This document shows, piece after piece, positions 30,397-40,529 of a stretch of DNA of 64,000 bases. The notes beneath the pieces are model-generated. The model was given only the letters and a program-made list of their open reading frames with translations. It did no database searches and had not been told where the DNA came from. The translations under genes and the position numbers were made by a program. Each line of letters starts with the position of its first letter. Position 1 is the first letter of the stretch. The stretch comes from Rhodospirillales bacterium (GTDB lineage Bacteria; Pseudomonadota; Alphaproteobacteria; ATCC43930; CGMCC-115725): assembly GCA_947473305.1 (NCBI GenBank), contig CANJCB010000017.1, positions 27,212-91,211 of the forward strand, in the 5' to 3' direction.

Positions 30397-30861
30397 ATGC
30401 CGACCCATGCGGAGCGGCGGCTCCTGCCTTACACGCAGGCGCAACTTTTCGATCTCGTGGCGGATGTGGAACGCTATCCGGAGTTCCTGCCCTGGTGCCT
30501 CGCCGCTCGTATCCGCGAGCGAAAAGAGGACCTTATCGTCGCGGACCTGCTGATCGGCTTCAAGATGGTGCGGGAACGCTTCACCTCCCGGGTGACGCTC
30601 TCGCCGCCGCATCGGATCGACGTCGCCTATACCGAGGGGCCGTTCCGCTACCTCAATAACCACTGGATCTTCGAGCCGCAGCCCGAAGGCGGCTGCGTCA
30701 TCGACTTCTTCGTCGATTTTGAATTCCGTTCCCGGATGCTTCAAAAGATCATCGAGATGCTCTTCAACGAGGCGGTGAAGCGGATGGTCGGCGCTTTCGA
30801 GATCCGCGCGAAGCAGCTTTACGGCGGGCTTACGGAGGATGAGGCGGCAAGGCCGGTTTAA
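30397..30861 (+). CDS. COQ10/RatA-type START-domain protein
   Basis: 154-residue single START/polyketide-cyclase domain: PYTQAQLFDLVADVERYPEFLPWC at the N-terminus and NHWIFEPQPEGGCVIDFFVDFEF in the sheet region. Relatives bind ubiquinone or a precursor (COQ10) or, in E. coli, were named RatA. Given an alphaproteobacterial respiratory chain, a ubiquinone-related role is the likelier one. It starts 2 bases after the lipA stop, so it ends this operon. Confidence 0.88.
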   Translation: MPTHAERRLLPYTQAQLFDLVADVERYPEFLPWCLAARIRERKEDLIVADLLIGFKMVRERFTSRVTLSPPHRIDVAYTEGPFRYLNNHWIFEPQPEGGCVIDFFVDFEFRSRMLQKIIEMLFNEAVKRMVGAFEIRAKQLYGGLTEDEAARPV

Positions 30862-30871
30862 GTTCTCGCGC

Positions 30872-31354
30872 CTATATCTTCGTTTGCGCCGCGGCAGCCA
30901 GCAGCGCCAGCGCGTGATGCGTCGCCGCCCTTCGGATTGCAGAACGGTCGCCCGCGAAGATCTGCTTCTCGGTTGTAGCGGTTGCCCCCCTGCGCGCGAC
31001 GCCGAACCAAACGAGCCCGACCGGCTTTTCGAGCGAGCCGCCGCCGGGACCAGCGACTCCGGTGATCGCGACCGTAAGTCCAACCGGGGCTCGAGCAAGC
31101 GCCCCCTCTGCCATTGCCTGGGCAACTTCCTGGCTGACAGCGCCTTTGGCCATGATCAACTCGGCTGGAACACCCAACAACTCGGTCTTGGCCTCATTAG
31201 CATAGGTGACGAAGCCTCGCTCGACCACGTCGGAGGAGCCCGCGATATCCGTGAGCGCCGCGGCGACCATTCCACCGGTGCAGGATTCCGCCGTCGCAAC
31301 CTTCAACCCGGCTGACCGGCAGAGGTCCAGCACCCGCCGCGCCAGGTCATCCAT
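30872..31354 (-). CDS. pncC: CinA C-terminal-domain amidohydrolase (nicotinamide mononucleotide deamidase type)
   Basis: 160 residues comprising only the CinA C-terminal domain: KVATAESCTGGMVAAALTDIAG, VTYANEAKTELLGV and AITGVAGPGGGSLEKPVGLVW. Stand-alone versions deamidate NMN in pyridine nucleotide recycling. It overlaps pgpA by 8 bases and is convergent with the START-domain gene. Confidence 0.9.
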   Translation of the reverse strand: MDDLARRVLDLCRSAGLKVATAESCTGGMVAAALTDIAGSSDVVERGFVTYANEAKTELLGVPAELIMAKGAVSQEVAQAMAEGALARAPVGLTVAITGVAGPGGGSLEKPVGLVWFGVARRGATATTEKQIFAGDRSAIRRAATHHALALLAAAAQTKI

Positions 31355-31832
31355 CGATCACCCCCCAATAGCGAAGCGCCAGGAGCGCGGCCCCGGAATA
31401 GAGCGCCGCCAGAAGATCGTCGAGCATGACGCCGAGCCCCCCGGGAACGGAACGATCCGCCCAGCTCGCCGGCCAAGGCTTGGCGATATCGGCGGCGCGG
31501 AACAGCAGAAATCCCAGTCCCCAGGCGACAAGGCCGGGCGGTGCGGCGGCCAGCGTCAGCCATTGCCCCGCCACCTCGTCGATGACGATAAGGCCCGGGT
31601 CCTTGATCCCGCTCGCCTGTGACACACGGTCGGAAGCCCACCAGCCGACCAGGAAAATCCCCAAAGCGGCGGGAACGAGCGCGACGGATCCGAAAAGATG
31701 GGCGATCACCCAGGCGAAAGGGATGGCGGCGAGCGAGCCCCAGGTCCCCGGCGCCTTGGGCAGGAGACCGCTGCCGAACCAGGTCGCCAGCAGCATCGCC
31801 GGGTGACGCAGGGGCAGGGCGGTCGCCGCCAT
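31347..31832 (-). CDS. pgpA: Phosphatidylglycerophosphatase A
   Basis: 161-residue inner-membrane enzyme that dephosphorylates phosphatidylglycerol phosphate. It shows WFGSGLLPKAPGTWGSLAAIP, VIDEVAGQWLTL and PGGLGVMLDDLLAALYSG, the three conserved acidic/polar motifs of the PgpA family, between hydrophobic helices. It starts 3 bases after the ispDF stop. Confidence 0.93.
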   Translation of the reverse strand: MAATALPLRHPAMLLATWFGSGLLPKAPGTWGSLAAIPFAWVIAHLFGSVALVPAALGIFLVGWWASDRVSQASGIKDPGLIVIDEVAGQWLTLAAAPPGLVAWGLGFLLFRAADIAKPWPASWADRSVPGGLGVMLDDLLAALYSGAALLALRYWGVIDG

Positions 31833-31835
31833 GAT

Positions 31836-32990
31836 CTAGAGAGGCAGACGGACGGTTGCCACAGCCTGGGCGGCGAGCCCCTCGCTGCGGCCGGTGAAAC
31901 CGAGCTTTTCCGTGGTGGTGGCCTTGACGCTCACCCGCCCCGGTGAAATGGCCAGGATCTCGGCGATCCGCGCCACCATCGCGTCGCGGTGGGGACCGAT
32001 TTTCGGCCGCTCGCAGATAAGCGTTACATCCGCATGGGCGATCATGCCGCCTGCCTTGGCGACGAGATCGGCCGCATGGCGCAGGAACTTCCAGGACGGA
32101 GCACCGCGCCACTGGGGATCGCTCGGTGGGAAATGCGCGCCGATATCCCCCGCGCTGATGGCGCCCAATACCGCATCGGTCAAGGCGTGCAGGCCGGCAT
32201 CGGCGTCGGAATGTCCGACCAGCCCATGGCTATGCGGCACCAGGACACCGCAAAGCCAGACATGCTCGCCCGGCCCGAATTCGTGAACGTCGAAGCCCTG
32301 GCCGGTGCGGATGTCGCCCAAGGCCTGCGCCAGGACACGCTCGGCCCTGAGGAGGTCGTCGCCGGTGGTCACCTTGAAATTCTCCTCGCTGCCCTCGACC
32401 AGCCGGACGGGAAGCCCGGCGCGCTCGGCCACCGCCGCATCGTCCGTGAGATCGCTGCCCTTCGCCGCCCGATGGGCTTGCAGGATCTCACCATAGCGAA
32501 AGCCTTGCGGCGTCTGCGCACGCCACAGGGAGGCACGGTCTAGGGTATCGACACTGACGCCCTCCTGGGCGCGCTTCACGGTATCGCGGATCGGCAGCGC
32601 CGCAATCGCGGCCGGCCCCTCGTCGAGGGCGGCCAATATCCGATCGATAACCTCATGGGAGAGGAAAGGCCGGGCCCCGTCGTGGATCAGGATCCGATCT
32701 GGCGCATCCTTCTCGAAGCTCTCGATCCCGTTGCGCACGGAATCCTGCCGCGCCGCGCCGCCCGCGACCGGGGGCAGGAGATCGAGCCCCTGCGCCGCTT
32801 CGTCATAGAGCGCGCGGTCGTCGGGATGGATCACCACGCCGACCCGCGAGATGCCGGGATGGGAGGCCAGCACCTTCAGCGTATGGCGCAGAAGCGGCAC
32901 GCCCCCCAAAGGCAGATATTGCTTAGGCAAGGGTCCGCCGAGACGCGTCCCCCGCCCGGCCGCCACCACCAATGCGAAACAGGATGTCAT
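31836..32990 (-). CDS. ispDF: Bifunctional IspD/IspF (MEP pathway)
   Basis: 384 residues. The N-terminal cytidylyltransferase (IspD) domain begins [22 protein letters not shown] and includes [11 protein letters not shown]. The C-terminal IspF domain starts near residue 227 ([13 protein letters not shown]) with metal ligands in DVH and [18 protein letters not shown] and a closing [13 protein letters not shown]. The fusion catalyses two non-consecutive steps of isoprenoid synthesis and is characteristic of alphaproteobacteria and epsilonproteobacteria. Confidence 0.96.
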   Translation of the reverse strand: MTSCFALVVAAGRGTRLGGPLPKQYLPLGGVPLLRHTLKVLASHPGISRVGVVIHPDDRALYDEAAQGLDLLPPVAGGAARQDSVRNGIESFEKDAPDRILIHDGARPFLSHEVIDRILAALDEGPAAIAALPIRDTVKRAQEGVSVDTLDRASLWRAQTPQGFRYGEILQAHRAAKGSDLTDDAAVAERAGLPVRLVEGSEENFKVTTGDDLLRAERVLAQALGDIRTGQGFDVHEFGPGEHVWLCGVLVPHSHGLVGHSDADAGLHALTDAVLGAISAGDIGAHFPPSDPQWRGAPSWKFLRHAADLVAKAGGMIAHADVTLICERPKIGPHRDAMVARIAEILAISPGRVSVKATTTEKLGFTGRSEGLAAQAVATVRLPL

Positions 32991-33207
32991 GGCGCGAAGC
33001 TACGCGATCGGGCAGGGGTTGTGAAGGCGGAGGACCTGCAAAAATATGATCAAAAGTTCTTATTGTGTTCTTTTTTGATGCAGTGGCCTTCGTTTCGCGT
33101 TAGACTCTCTTTTGCGAGACCGAAAAGTAACTAAATTCAATATTATTCTAATAGACGGAAATTTTTTCTTTAGCCATTCTCATTAGAAAGAAAAATGGAG
33201 AAGAGCA
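32991..33207. other. AT-rich intergenic region upstream of a small-gene cluster
   Basis: The 217 bases between the divergent ispDF and the gene at 33208 become markedly AT-rich from about 33040 (runs such as TTCTTTTTTGATG and AAATTTTTTCTTTAG), unlike the rest of the window. Promoters for both directions must lie here, but I cannot assign -35/-10 pairs with confidence. Confidence 0.5.
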
Positions 33208-33522
33208 ATGAAGCTCTCCATCATTATCGGCATCGTTCTGCTTTCAATTGCGATCGTCATCTACACGCAAATCACGATTTTCCTGATTCAACCGATCGGA
33301 GCCATACCGGACGGCAGGACGCTCGTCCTGAACCGGGGCGGCAACCTTAATTTCATCGATAGTGCGGACGCTCTTTGCTTGCGCGCTCAAGGCAAAGTCA
33401 ACCTGCTCTGTCGAGCCGCGACGATCGCCCAGGTCAGCCGGGAATTCACGATCTACGCCCGGCTTCCCTATAGCGAAACTCTTTATCTGATCTCGACCGA
33501 CGGCGCTCATTACGACAGGTGA
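33208..33522 (+). CDS. Small membrane-anchored protein of unknown function
   Basis: 104 residues. The N-terminus (about 3-28, LSIIIGIVLLSIAIVIYTQI) is a strong membrane or signal-anchor helix. The rest is a soluble stretch with two cysteines (LCLRAQGKVNLLC). GGAGAAG precedes the ATG. I recognise no family. It is 4 bases upstream of the next small membrane gene and probably co-transcribed with it. Confidence 0.6.
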   Translation: MKLSIIIGIVLLSIAIVIYTQITIFLIQPIGAIPDGRTLVLNRGGNLNFIDSADALCLRAQGKVNLLCRAATIAQVSREFTIYARLPYSETLYLISTDGAHYDR

Positions 33523-33526
33523 GAAA

Positions 33527-33805
33527 ATGGAAATTCTCTTTCTGGGCATTTTGGTGGGGCTCATCCCCGCGGCCATCGCTTCCTCGAAAGGCCGAAATTT
33601 TTTCCTATGGTGGTTTTACGGAGCGATGGTTTTCATCGTCGCGCTCCCCCATGCGCTGATCATGAAATCCGACCGCGCGGCGCTGGATCAACGCAGCCTC
33701 GATACCGGCGACACGAAGAAGTGCCCTCATTGCGCCGAACTCATTCGCGCGGAAGCGAAAGTGTGCCGCCATTGCCAGCGCGACCTGGCTGAGGCTACGG
33801 CCTGA
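33527..33805 (+). CDS. Membrane protein with C-terminal zinc ribbon
   Basis: 92 residues. Two hydrophobic segments (about 2-18 and 26-45) are followed by a compact zinc ribbon with four cysteines, CPHCAELIRAEAKVCRHCQ (about 66-84). This layout is common in small uncharacterised bacterial membrane proteins that end in a zinc-ribbon-like motif. The TGA stop overlaps an ATG in frame with the downstream DUF3300 gene (TGATG), suggesting coupling. Confidence 0.7.
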   Translation: MEILFLGILVGLIPAAIASSKGRNFFLWWFYGAMVFIVALPHALIMKSDRAALDQRSLDTGDTKKCPHCAELIRAEAKVCRHCQRDLAEATA

Positions 33806-33843
33806 TGCTCTTCGAGGCCGCTTGCCGAGCGAATTTCGGCAGG

Positions 33844-35892
33844 ATGGTGAAGGCGAAGCCTCCGGCCATCGTGATCTCGGCATTGATGCTGGCCGGATGC
33901 GCGGCGGCCTATGCCCCGCCACAAGGCTCGGATGTCACGGCCTCCACCGCGATCCCGAAATCGAAATCCGAGATCCTGGCCGTGGCCCGTCAGGTGGTCG
34001 TCGCCCAGGGCTATCAGATCACGGCCTTCGACGACCGGGCTGGGATTGTGTCGACGGCTCCCCGCAATCTCAAAATCGGCGCCGAGGAGGCGGATTGCGG
34101 TTCGACCATGGGGATCAATTATCTCTGGGACAACCGCACGACGACACGGGTGGGCTTCGGCGTGATTGCCGAAGACGGCAAATTGCAGGTCCGCGCGAAT
34201 ATCGAGGGCGAATACAGACCTGGATCAACAGTTCAGGATCTCACCCTTTCCTGCAGGTCGAAGGGCGTGCTGGATCGCGACATGCTTCAACGCATCCAGC
34301 TGGCTCTCGGGGCATCCGGCGCGACCGTCGCACTTACGGACCAGGCGCCAGTTGCAACGCCGGCCAGCGTCATTGGCGTGCCGGCGCCTGTCCCAGCCTC
34401 CTATCCCGCAGGTCCGGTCTATAGCACCGAGCGGATCGACCAGCTCGTGGCGGCCATCGCGCTTTACCCCGATGACCTTCTCGCCCTGATCCTGACAGCT
34501 TCGACCTATCCGGAAGAATGGAGCGAAGCCGCCCGATGGATCGAGACTCCCGACTATATGTTGATCCGCTCGGACCGCGACCGGCTTCGCCAGCGCCTTG
34601 CGGAAAAAGACTGGGATCCCAGCGTCAGATCGCTGGTCTTTTTCCCCATGCTGCTGGCGATGATGGACTCCGATCGCGACTGGAGCGACGCGCTGGGCGA
34701 CGCCGTCCTCGCCCAATTGCCCGATGTGATGAACGAGGTGCAACGACTGAGGGAACTCGCGTGGAACGCAGGATGGATGAAGGCGACCGAGTTCCAGAGA
34801 TTCGAGAAGCAAGAGTCGCGCATCGTCATCCTGCCGTCGACGGCGGGAATTATCTTCATCCCTTACTACGACCCCAGGATCAGCTTCGGTCGCTGGCTTT
34901 ATCCGGGCTCGCCGCCCGTCGTCCTCGTTACGCGAGGCCGACCGCCCGGGGGCGAGCGCAACTATGTCGCTCTCGACGTCACACCGGTGACGTCGATCGT
35001 GAGCTTGGCCGAACTCGATTGGCCGAGCCAGGGGATTGCCGTCGATACCCATTGGTATGACGATACCGACGACTACACTCCGACACGCGCGCGGCGCAAC
35101 GGCTACGTCTGGTTTCACGATTCCACCCATCGCCGCACCGCCGCCTATCGCGTTGCACCCGCTCGCGACAGGGTGCTGCCGGTTTCAACCGCCGGAAATA
35201 ACAGAAGCCGGGAGGCATCACGCCCCCAAGCGGCGCAAGTGGCCGCGCCCGCCGCGACGGCCGGCCGACCCAATCCCTCCCTTCCGCAACCGGCTGCCGC
35301 GCGGACCGAAAGTCCCGCAACGGAGGCAAGGGAAAGGTTCACCCGAGAGCGCGAGCGGACACAACCTGTGCCTGTTCCGGGCGCCGCGTCCTCGGAACCG
35401 CAACGGGGAAGACCGTCCCAGGCGACGGAGCAGGGACGGGGAGCGGGACCCCGGCCGGGATTAGGGCAAGGTGAAAGCTCATTTTCCCGCCGCCCCGAAA
35501 GGTCCGTGCAGGAAAACGCGAGCGGTACGGCTATCCCCGATCCTAATCCCCTGGAAAGGCGTCAGCGATCGGAACGCGAGGGTGAACGTGGGCCCACGCC
35601 CCGCCCGACTTCCCCGGCAACTTCCCAGGCGACCTCCCCGACGACGCCGACGCTTTCCCAGCCATCCACGGTCCAACCCGCCTCAGCCGGCTTGGAGAGG
35701 AGGGAAACCGACCAGAGGGAACCCTCGCGGGGTTCCGACCCTCGGCCTTCTTCGCCAGCCCCGGCCGCAGCTCCCCATCCCGAAGCCGCAAAGGCAGCTG
35801 CGCCCCCGCCAGCCAAAGCGGGCAGCCCGCCTGCGCCGAGCACCACCCCGGCAGACAAGAAAAAGAAGGACCCCAACGACAAGTCGAGCTGA
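33844..35892 (+). CDS. DUF3300 lipoprotein with long disordered C-terminus
   Basis: 682 residues from the ATG at 33844. This start places a lipobox (LMLAGC) after a short basic n-region, giving a lipid-anchored Cys19; an upstream ATG at 33805 overlaps the preceding stop and would add 13 residues. Residues about 30-150 form an uncharacterised domain with one Cys pair. Residues about 195-350 match DUF3300 (IALYPDDLLALILTASTYPEEW, WDPSVRSLVFFPMLLAMMD, LGDAVLAQLPDVMNEVQRLR). The last 230 residues are Pro/Arg/Ala/Ser-rich low complexity. Probably an envelope protein; function unknown. Confidence 0.8.
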   Translation: MVKAKPPAIVISALMLAGCAAAYAPPQGSDVTASTAIPKSKSEILAVARQVVVAQGYQITAFDDRAGIVSTAPRNLKIGAEEADCGSTMGINYLWDNRTTTRVGFGVIAEDGKLQVRANIEGEYRPGSTVQDLTLSCRSKGVLDRDMLQRIQLALGASGATVALTDQAPVATPASVIGVPAPVPASYPAGPVYSTERIDQLVAAIALYPDDLLALILTASTYPEEWSEAARWIETPDYMLIRSDRDRLRQRLAEKDWDPSVRSLVFFPMLLAMMDSDRDWSDALGDAVLAQLPDVMNEVQRLRELAWNAGWMKATEFQRFEKQESRIVILPSTAGIIFIPYYDPRISFGRWLYPGSPPVVLVTRGRPPGGERNYVALDVTPVTSIVSLAELDWPSQGIAVDTHWYDDTDDYTPTRARRNGYVWFHDSTHRRTAAYRVAPARDRVLPVSTAGNNRSREASRPQAAQVAAPAATAGRPNPSLPQPAAARTESPATEARERFTRERERTQPVPVPGAASSEPQRGRPSQATEQGRGAGPRPGLGQGESSFSRRPERSVQENASGTAIPDPNPLERRQRSEREGERGPTPRPTSPATSQATSPTTPTLSQPSTVQPASAGLERRETDQREPSRGSDPRPSSPAPAAAPHPEAAKAAAPPPAKAGSPPAPSTTPADKKKKDPNDKSS

Positions 35893-36003
35893 CCGAGCCC
35901 TGACCCGTGCCGCAGATTCCAGGCAGACCCCGGGCCGGTCAGGCAAGAGAGCTTTCCTCGCAACGTGATGCGTGCGGCTCGCCGTTGGGCTATAGTGCTC
36001 GCC

Positions 36004-36807
36004 ATGTTGAACAGCCTCACTTTCGGGCTCGGCGCGCTTGCCACCCTCGTCCCCGCTGCGGCGATCCGCTTCCGGCCGGACGACCGCAGGGATGTCGTCT
36101 TCTGGGCGATGCTCGCCGTGGGCGTCATCGGACCCGCCGGATGGGCGGCGGCGCAGCTCAATGGCGTGTGGCGGACGGGTTTCGCCATGTCGCTCTGGGT
36201 CACCATCGCCGGGACCATGGCGCTTTTCTTCCTGCTCTCGGTGACGATGCGGCAGCTTTGGCGGCTGACGCCGATTCTTGTGCCCTACCTCCTGGTCTTA
36301 GGCGCGGCTGCCATCGTCTGGCAGCATGCGCCGGAACGGCCGATCGACGACGCGAGCATCCCCGCCGGCTGGATGCAGGCCCATATTCTCCTGGCGGTGG
36401 CGACCTACAGCCTTTCGACCCTCGCAGCGGTGGCCGGCTTTGCGGTCGTGCTCCAGGAAAGGGCTTTGAAGCGCAAACGGCCGACGGCGCTTACCCGTCT
36501 CCTCCCGGCAATTGCCGAAAGCGAGAATATCCAAGTCGGGCTTCTGATGGCCTCCGCACTGGTTCTGGCTCTCGGCCTGCTCTCGGGCATGGCGGCGGAA
36601 TGGTATTTGAGAGGGCGGTTTCTCACCCTCGATCACAAGACGATCTTCTCTCTCGCGGCCTTCGCCGTGATCGCCCTGCTTCTGGTCGCCCATTCGGTGA
36701 CGGGGGTCAGGGGCAGGCGCGCCGCGCGCTATGTGCTGGTCGCCTATCTCCTGCTGACCTTGGCCTTTCCCGGGGTCAAGTTCGTGACGGACGTGCTCCT
36801 CTCCTAG
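36004..36807 (+). CDS. CcsA/YpjD-like multispan membrane protein
   Basis: 267 residues with about eight hydrophobic helices. The segment WMQAHILLAVATYSLSTLAAV followed by VVLQERALKRK and a later HKTIFSL is the pattern of cytochrome c assembly protein CcsA/ResC and its relative YpjD/HemX. The haem-handling WWD motif is not obvious, so a YpjD-like role fits better than cytochrome c maturation. In-frame GTG at 35965 and ATG at 35968 are alternative starts with 12-13 extra residues; none has a clear ribosome-binding site. Confidence 0.75.
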   Translation: MLNSLTFGLGALATLVPAAAIRFRPDDRRDVVFWAMLAVGVIGPAGWAAAQLNGVWRTGFAMSLWVTIAGTMALFFLLSVTMRQLWRLTPILVPYLLVLGAAAIVWQHAPERPIDDASIPAGWMQAHILLAVATYSLSTLAAVAGFAVVLQERALKRKRPTALTRLLPAIAESENIQVGLLMASALVLALGLLSGMAAEWYLRGRFLTLDHKTIFSLAAFAVIALLLVAHSVTGVRGRRAARYVLVAYLLLTLAFPGVKFVTDVLLS

Positions 36808-36826
36808 ACCCTCAGCGGCAATCTTA

Positions 36827-36855
36827 TTGCACCGCAACACGACTAGGCGCATAGT
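36827..36855 (+). promoter_or_regulatory. Possible promoter of the dusB-ntrBC operon
   Basis: TTGCAC (36827-36832), 17 bases, CATAGT (36850-36855), about 40 bases upstream of dusB. Both hexamers are only partial matches to consensus. The gap of 86 bases separates the CcsA-like gene from dusB. Confidence 0.3.
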
Positions 36856-36893
36856 TGGCTAACAATTATGCAACGAGATGGTTTGCCTAAAAA

Positions 36894-37880
36894 ATGGGCA
36901 TTTCGATTGGTCCAATTACCCTCACCGATCCGGTCATCCTCGCCCCGATGTCCGGGGTGACGGATTTGCCGTTCCGGCGCTTGGTCAAGCGGCATGGAGC
37001 GGGCCTCGTCGTGTCGGAGATGATCGCCTCGGAGGCGATGATCCGTCAGACGTGGCAATCCATGTCCATGGCCGCGAATTGCCCGGAGGAGCAGCCCATG
37101 GCGGTGCAGCTCGCGGGCTGCGAGCCCACCGTGGTGGCGGAGGCGGCGAAGCTCAATGCCGACCGGGGCGCCGCGCTCATCGATATCAATTTCGGCTGCC
37201 CGGTGAAGAAGGTGGTCAACGGCCATGCCGGCTCCGCGCTGATGCGCGACGAGGTCCATGCCGCAAGGATCCTGGAGGCGACCGTCAAATCCGTGTCGCT
37301 GCCCGTCACCCTCAAGATGCGGATGGGCTGGGACCACGGGACGCTGAATGCCCCGAACCTCGCGCGGATCGCGGAGGAGAGCGGCATCCGCATGGTCACC
37401 ATCCATGGTCGCACCCGCTGCCAGTTCTACAACGGCGAGGCGGACTGGGCTTTCGTGCGGAGCGTGAAGGAAGCGGTTCGCATCCCTGTGGTGGTGAACG
37501 GCGATATCCTGACCCTGGAAGACGCTCGCGAAGCCCTCGATCTTTCCGGAGCCGATGGCGTCATGATCGGCCGAGGCACCTATGGCCGGCCCTGGTTCGT
37601 CAATCAGGTGATGCGCTATCTCAAGACCGGCGAACGGCTGCCCGATCCGCCCCTCGCGGAGCAGCTCGGCATCGTGCTCGGCCACTATGAAGACATGCTG
37701 AGCCACTACGGCCGCGATACCGGCAGCCGGATCGCGCGCAAACATATCGCCTGGTATTCCAAGGGACTGCCGGGCTCGGCCGAGTTTCGCGCGTCGATCA
37801 ACCAGACGACGGATACGGAAACCGTGAAAATTATGATCCGGGACTTTTACGAGCCCCAGATCGAACGTCTGGCCGCGTAA
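36894..37880 (+). CDS. dusB: tRNA-dihydrouridine synthase (NifR3 type)
   Basis: FMN-dependent reduction of uridines in tRNA D-loops. The 328 residues show [36 protein letters not shown] with the catalytic Cys, [25 protein letters not shown] and [16 protein letters not shown]. In alphaproteobacteria this gene (formerly nifR3) usually precedes ntrBC, as here, and shares their transcript. Confidence 0.96.
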   Translation: MGISIGPITLTDPVILAPMSGVTDLPFRRLVKRHGAGLVVSEMIASEAMIRQTWQSMSMAANCPEEQPMAVQLAGCEPTVVAEAAKLNADRGAALIDINFGCPVKKVVNGHAGSALMRDEVHAARILEATVKSVSLPVTLKMRMGWDHGTLNAPNLARIAEESGIRMVTIHGRTRCQFYNGEADWAFVRSVKEAVRIPVVVNGDILTLEDAREALDLSGADGVMIGRGTYGRPWFVNQVMRYLKTGERLPDPPLAEQLGIVLGHYEDMLSHYGRDTGSRIARKHIAWYSKGLPGSAEFRASINQTTDTETVKIMIRDFYEPQIERLAA

Positions 37881-37899
37881 ACCCCATGCGGTTAGCCTC

Positions 37900-39021
37900 G
37901 TGAGCCCGGCGGAAACCGCACTTCTGCGCCTCGCCGCGGCACGCCCCCGGATCGAGGCTTCGACGGTGCTCGCCGCCTTGCCGGATCCGATTCTGGTGAT
38001 CGACGGGGAAGACCGCATCAGCTACGCCAACGGCGCCGCCGAGCAGTTCTTCGATGCGGGCATCGCGAGCCTTATCGGTTCTCCCCTGATGGAGGCGCTG
38101 CCGACCTACAGCCCCATAGCGGCGCTGATCGAGACGGTGCGAAAAAGCGGCAACAGCATCTCGGAATATGGCGTTCGGATAGAAACCCCCAGGCTAGGCA
38201 GCCATATGGTGACGGTGCAGGTGGCGCCGCTGCTCGACCCGCCGGATCATCTGGTGGTGACGCTTCAGTTGCGCTCCATGGCTTATAAGATCGACCGGCA
38301 ATTGACCCATCGGAACGCCGCGCGATCCGTGACGGCCATGGCCTCCATGCTGGCCCATGAAGTGAAGAACCCGCTGTCGGGCATCAGAGGCGCGGCGCAG
38401 CTTTTGGAAGAGAATGCCTCGGCCCAGGATCGCGAGCTGACCCAGCTCATCTGCGACGAAACCGACAGGATCTGTGCGCTCGTCGACCGGATGGAGGTCT
38501 TCTCCGATCCCCGGCCCACGGAACGCGAACCGGTCAATATCCATGAGGTTCTCGAACGCGTGCGCCGCGCGGCCCAATCGGGTTTCGGCCGCCAGGTTCA
38601 TTTCGTCGAAGACTACGATCCTTCCCTGCCTCCGGTTCACGGCAATCGGGACGCGCTGATCCAGGTCTTCCTCAACCTGGTGAAAAATGCGGCAGAGGCC
38701 GCCCCGGCCCAAGGCGGGGAGATCCATCTTACGACCGCCTACCAGCATGGCATCCGGCTCGCGATGCGCGGCAACGACGCACGGGTCCATCTGCCGCTCG
38801 TCGTTTCGGTGGTGGATAACGGCGACGGCATCCCGGAAGATCTGCGCGCCCATCTCTTCGATCCCTTCGTAACGACGAAGCGCAACGGGACTGGCCTTGG
38901 TCTTGCATTGGTTGCGAAGGTGATCGACGACCATGGCGGCGTGATCGAGTTCGAGAGTCTGCCCAGACGCACGACGTTCCGGGTGTTCTTGCCGACGGCG
39001 CCGGATGAAGGAACAGGATGA
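37900..39021 (+). CDS. ntrB: Nitrogen regulation sensor kinase NtrB
   Basis: Cytoplasmic histidine kinase/phosphatase for NtrC, controlled by PII. GTG start at 37900. The 373 residues hold an N-terminal PAS domain (about 20-130) without membrane helices. The HisKA box [20 protein letters not shown] carries the phosphorylated His, followed by ATPase motifs [22 protein letters not shown] and [16 protein letters not shown]. It overlaps ntrC by ATGA (39018-39021). Confidence 0.95.
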   Translation: MSPAETALLRLAAARPRIEASTVLAALPDPILVIDGEDRISYANGAAEQFFDAGIASLIGSPLMEALPTYSPIAALIETVRKSGNSISEYGVRIETPRLGSHMVTVQVAPLLDPPDHLVVTLQLRSMAYKIDRQLTHRNAARSVTAMASMLAHEVKNPLSGIRGAAQLLEENASAQDRELTQLICDETDRICALVDRMEVFSDPRPTEREPVNIHEVLERVRRAAQSGFGRQVHFVEDYDPSLPPVHGNRDALIQVFLNLVKNAAEAAPAQGGEIHLTTAYQHGIRLAMRGNDARVHLPLVVSVVDNGDGIPEDLRAHLFDPFVTTKRNGTGLGLALVAKVIDDHGGVIEFESLPRRTTFRVFLPTAPDEGTG

Positions 39022-40475
39022 CCGATGCTTCGACGATCCTGGTGGCGGACGACGACAAAGCCATCAGGACCGTATTGAGCCAGGCTCTCGGCCGGCTCGG
39101 CTATGAGGTGAGAACCACGGGCAACGCCGCGACCCTGTGGCGCTGGGTTTCCGATGGGGAAGGGGATCTGGTGATCACCGACGTGGTGATGCCCGACGAG
39201 AACGGCCTCGATCTCATTCCGCGCATCAAGAAGATCCGGCCGGAACTGCGCATCGTCGTCATGAGCGCGCAGAACACGCTGCTGACCGCGGTCAAGGCCA
39301 CCGAGCGCGGCGCTTTCGAATATCTGCCCAAGCCTTTCGATCTGCGCGAACTGGTCAATGTGGTGGAACGCGCCCTGACCGTTTCGGAACGGCCTCAAGC
39401 CACGACCGACGAAAACGGGACGGAGGGACAGCTTCCCCTGATCGGCCGGTCGCCGGCCATGCAGGAAATCTACCGGGTCCTGGCGCGTCTCATGGGCACG
39501 GACCTCACCGTGATGATCGCGGGCGAGAGCGGCACCGGCAAAGAACTGGTCGCCCGTGCGCTGCATGACTACGGCAAGCGGCGCAATGGCCCCTTTGTCG
39601 CCATCAATATGGCGGCGATCCCGCGCGAACTCATCGAAAGCGATCTCTTCGGCCATGAGAAGGGCGCTTTCACCGGCGCGGTTGCCCGAAGCTCCGGTCG
39701 TTTCGAGCAGGCGCAAGGGGGCACGCTGTTCCTGGACGAGATCGGCGACATGCCGCTCGAGGCCCAGACCCGGCTGCTGAGGGTTCTCCAGCAGGGCGAA
39801 TATACCGCCGTCGGCGGCCGTGTGCCGATCCGCGCCGATGTCCGCATCGTCGCCGCGACCCATCGGGACCTCAGGCATCTGATCCGCCAGGGGCTTTTCC
39901 GGGAAGATCTGTTCTACAGGCTCAACGTGGTGCCGATCCGCCTGCCGCCTCTGCGCGAGCGGACCGAGGACATCCCGACCCTGGTGCGGCATTTCTTCGC
40001 CATGGCCCATGGCGAAGGCCTTCCGCTGAAAAGCGTCGACACCCAGGCGATGGAACGGCTGAAGTCCTATCGCTGGCCGGGCAATGTGCGCGAGCTGGAA
40101 AATCTCGTCAGACGCCTCGCGGCGCTCTATTCGCAGGAAGTGATCGGCGTCGACGCCGTCGCCGCGGAGCTGGCCGACGCCTTGCCGCCGTCGATGCTCG
40201 CCACCGCGGCAACCGAAATCAGCCCCGGAGAAGGTTTGAGCGGCGCCGCGGAACGGCACCTGCGGGATTACTTCGCCGCCCATAAGGGGGGCCTGCCGCC
40301 GGCCGGTCTCTACGACCGCGTGCTGCGGGAAGTGGAGCGCCCGCTCATCACCCTCTGCCTTGCCGCGACCCGCGGCAATCAGATCAAGGCGGCGCAGCTT
40401 CTGGGCCTCAACCGCAACACCCTGCGCAAGAAAATCCGCGAGTTGGACATTGAGGTCGCCCGTGGCCTAAAATAG
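39018..40475 (+). CDS. ntrC: Nitrogen regulation response regulator NtrC
   Basis: Sigma54-dependent activator of nitrogen assimilation genes. The 485 residues contain a receiver domain with the phospho-acceptor Asp in [16 protein letters not shown], an AAA+ domain with Walker [15 protein letters not shown], the sigma54-contacting loop EKGAFTGA and Walker [14 protein letters not shown], and a C-terminal Fis-type helix-turn-helix ([23 protein letters not shown]). All key motifs are intact, in contrast to NtrX downstream. Confidence 0.96.
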   Translation: MTDASTILVADDDKAIRTVLSQALGRLGYEVRTTGNAATLWRWVSDGEGDLVITDVVMPDENGLDLIPRIKKIRPELRIVVMSAQNTLLTAVKATERGAFEYLPKPFDLRELVNVVERALTVSERPQATTDENGTEGQLPLIGRSPAMQEIYRVLARLMGTDLTVMIAGESGTGKELVARALHDYGKRRNGPFVAINMAAIPRELIESDLFGHEKGAFTGAVARSSGRFEQAQGGTLFLDEIGDMPLEAQTRLLRVLQQGEYTAVGGRVPIRADVRIVAATHRDLRHLIRQGLFREDLFYRLNVVPIRLPPLRERTEDIPTLVRHFFAMAHGEGLPLKSVDTQAMERLKSYRWPGNVRELENLVRRLAALYSQEVIGVDAVAAELADALPPSMLATAATEISPGEGLSGAAERHLRDYFAAHKGGLPPAGLYDRVLREVERPLITLCLAATRGNQIKAAQLLGLNRNTLRKKIRELDIEVARGLK

Positions 40476-40529
40476 CTGCGGCATCGCGGCAACAGCCGTG
40501 CGGCCCAGAGGTCACACCGAGGGAACGGC

